From positions 1-7,973 of the forward strand of contig JAGVUK010000187.1 of the NCBI GenBank assembly GCA_019136335.1: a DNA stretch of 7,973 nt. Reading direction: 5' to 3'. This stretch comes from Methanomicrobiales archaeon (GTDB lineage Archaea > Halobacteriota > Methanomicrobia > Methanomicrobiales > Methanoculleaceae). The position numbers were made by a program, and so were the translations under genes. The notes beneath the pieces were generated by a model. That model was not told the DNA's origin and did not search any database. It saw only the letters and a program-made list of their open reading frames with translations. Shown here one piece after another: positions 6,971-7,973 of this stretch. Positions within the stretch are counted from its first letter, which is position 1. Every line of letters begins with the position of its first letter.

Positions 6971-7229
6971 TCACCGAAAAATATGAGCGTCAAGGGATAA
7001 GAATGATCGTGGGCCTGCCACCTTCCCCGGGGAACGCGACCGGGGCACCCTCCGCATGACCGGGCTACCGTATTCCGTGGGTTTGGTAGGCCGGCAATGG
7101 CCGTTTCGGGGGCTTCACCAGCTGTCCCTTATGGGCGAGGTTCTCCTGTCGATATCACTTTCACCCCGCACGGCGCGCCTTAATGCCTGATGGGGACAAC
7201 AGCAATCAAAAACAGGATTGGTTGAGAAG
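6971..7229. promoter_or_regulatory. Divergent intergenic control region with a perfect 12-bp palindrome
   Basis: These 259 bases lie between two divergent starts and should hold both promoters. For the minus-strand gene, ATTCTTATC (7004-6996) is centred 30 bases before the ATG. For the plus-strand gene, the AT-rich CAATCAAAAACAGG (7203-7216) is centred about 20 bases before the ATG at 7230. TTCCCCGGGGAA (7023-7034) is a perfect palindrome just upstream of the minus-strand TATA-like site and could be an operator. GGCCTGCCA (7012-7020) and TGGTAGGCC (7084-7092) can pair around it. The rest shows no gene: the longest short frame of note is an 18-codon minus-strand stretch beginning with GTG, with no supporting signal. 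Confidence 0.5.
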
Positions 7230-7541
7230 ATGTTACGAACCTGGATTGTGATCGACAGGATCCGGAAAGATGGGCTTATCTTCGCCTCGGACTACTCGGA
7301 CTGCGACCATTCGATGGAGGGTTTCAGGAAGGTCATGTTCCGGGCGAAGGAAGGGCCGGCCTTCAGGGCCGGGGCGGCGTACTCGCTTGAGTACGAGACG
7401 GAGGATATCCTCAAACCCTTCGTGCAGAAAAGCCGGAGCGGGAAGACAACCTGCAGTTATCCCCACAGGTTCTACCACAAAATCACAAACGTCACTCTGG
7501 TAGCAACTGACCCGGATCCGGACCTCCTGCTGGACCTCTGA
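7230..7541 (+). CDS. Orphan 103-residue protein of unknown function
   Basis: I recognise no family. The product is soluble and mixed alpha/beta in character. It starts with a hydrophobic strand-like segment (TWIVIDRI, 4-11), has a charged middle (FRKVMFRAKEGPAFRAG, 32-48), an acidic stretch (EYETEDI, 54-60), a basic stretch (QKSRSGK, 66-72) and an acidic tail rich in Asp and Leu (94-103). Cysteines at 25 and 75 are isolated, so no metal site is proposed. The ATG at 7230 is preferred; a TTG four codons earlier (7218) is in frame but has no better ribosome site. Codons are mostly G/C-ending and agree with the core genes on its left, which favours a real gene over the longer minus-strand frame lying across it. 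It stands alone between a divergent and a convergent neighbour, so context gives no hint of its role. Confidence 0.7.
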   Translation: MLRTWIVIDRIRKDGLIFASDYSDCDHSMEGFRKVMFRAKEGPAFRAGAAYSLEYETEDILKPFVQKSRSGKTTCSYPHRFYHKITNVTLVATDPDPDLLLDL

Positions 7542-7690
7542 CCCCCCGAGACTCACGAATCCCCGCGCACGGTCTATCAGAGCGATACAGCATCGCGAAT
7601 CTGGAGAAATGGTGCAGCGAGCGGCCGGCAACCTTGTGGCGGCCCGGCAGCTCATACTACCAGGGCGCACACAGAGGTTCCAAAGAGACG
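7542..7690. other. Convergent spacer, no gene seen
   Basis: These 149 bases separate two 3' ends. A 38-codon plus-strand frame starts at 7609 but runs into the opposite gene and has no convincing features. GGCCG and CGGCC at about 7622-7644 could form a short stem. There is no T-run of four or more on either strand, so no terminator is called. Confidence 0.5.
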
Positions 7691-7973
7691 TCACAACCCT
7701 TCCAGCCATTCTGCGATCGGGATAATGTGGACGGCCCGCCCGTCGATGATCGTCTCCGCCGATTCCGAAGCAGTGACGATCGTTCCTTCGTCGAGGCTGT
7801 GTGCATCCATCGCCTCGACAAGGCCGCGCATCTCCCGCCGTCTCGTAGTGTCGTCCTGCAGGGACTGCGTCACCTGGACGGCCAGAACGATCGTCCGGCC
7901 TGACCTGACCAGGAAGTCGCACTCGTAGCGGTCCCGGTGGTAGAAGACATCGCCGTACTTCTTCATCAGGGCG
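7691..7973 (-). CDS. C-terminal part of an archaeal AAA ATPase-like protein with DUF4143-type tail (5' end outside window)
   Basis: Only the last 93 residues are visible; the frame is open to the right edge, so the start lies beyond it. The sequence resembles the C-terminal domain of the archaeal/bacterial P-loop ATPases carrying DUF4143 (or the related DUF234), which often has a PD-(D/E)xK-like fold. DVFYHRDRYECDFLV (8-22) corresponds to the usual tyrosine-rich R-D...E-D-F-hydrophobic strand pair. IVLAVQVTQSL (28-38) corresponds to the next strand ending in Q-V/C-T. RRREMRGLVEAM (44-55) is the conserved R-E-x-x-G-L helix. TIVTASES and DGRAVHIIPIAEWL (77-90) form the usual final strands. An internal methionine three residues in is not a credible start, as the domain would lack its ATPase. 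The P-loop is outside the window, so the ATPase assignment rests on the tail alone. Confidence 0.75.
   Translation of the reverse strand, partial: ALMKKYGDVFYHRDRYECDFLVRSGRTIVLAVQVTQSLQDDTTRRREMRGLVEAMDAHSLDEGTIVTASESAETIIDGRAVHIIPIAEWLEGL

Noticed and set aside
7012..7092. tRNA-like outline in the divergent spacer
   Set aside because: End pairing and length are suggestive, but there is no T-arm GTTCRA sequence, no proper anticodon arm and the acceptor pairing is out of register.
7609..7725. 38-codon plus-strand frame preceded by GGAG
   Set aside because: The ribosome-site spacing is too short, the frame runs antisense into the ATPase tail, and the peptide shows no recognisable features.
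7233..7922. Minus-strand open frame of 229 codons covering the orphan gene and the ATPase tail region
   Set aside because: It lies in a different frame from the ATPase tail, whose motifs are recognisable, and its composition (Arg, Gly, Pro, Cys) is that of a shadow frame.

Overview
The window reads as GC-rich euryarchaeal DNA, most likely from a methanogen of the Methanomicrobiales (a Methanoculleus-like genome). This rests on a DNA topoisomerase VI subunit pair, an archaeal-type histidyl-tRNA synthetase, high third-position GC in the coding frames, and few strong Shine-Dalgarno sites with short or absent leaders. The genus is inferred from gene content and style, not from a database match.

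Left part (1-5018), core-like. A minus-strand larB gene (pyridinium-3,5-biscarboxylate mononucleotide synthase of the nickel-pincer nucleotide pathway) runs off the left edge. It is divergent, across only 47 AT-rich bases, from a plus-strand cluster: a 110-residue three-helix membrane protein of unknown role, hisS, top6B and top6A. The last three genes overlap (14 bp between hisS and top6B, 8 bp between top6B and top6A) and are almost certainly co-transcribed and translationally coupled. Top6A and Top6B form the A2B2 topoisomerase VI, with Spo11-like cleavage and GHKL ATPase subunits.

Middle (5019-7229). A 326-bp convergent spacer with a GC-rich stem-loop leads to a minus-strand gene for a 541-residue composite protein. 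It has an N-terminal CCHC-type metal site, a plasmid pRiA4b ORF-3-like domain, a four-cysteine zinc ribbon, an acidic linker, a helical middle part and a C-terminal DUF6398-like domain. Its function is unknown. Upstream lies a 259-bp divergent spacer holding a perfect 12-bp palindrome and a possible folded element.

Right part (7230-7973). A plus-strand 103-residue orphan protein converges with the C-terminal end of a minus-strand gene, cut by the window edge, that resembles the DUF4143-type tail of archaeal AAA ATPases. The right third therefore looks accessory and poorly characterised, while the left two thirds hold housekeeping information-processing genes. I see no CRISPR array, insertion sequence, rRNA or convincing tRNA. 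The least understood item is the 541-residue composite protein and its control region; nothing here proves a new system.
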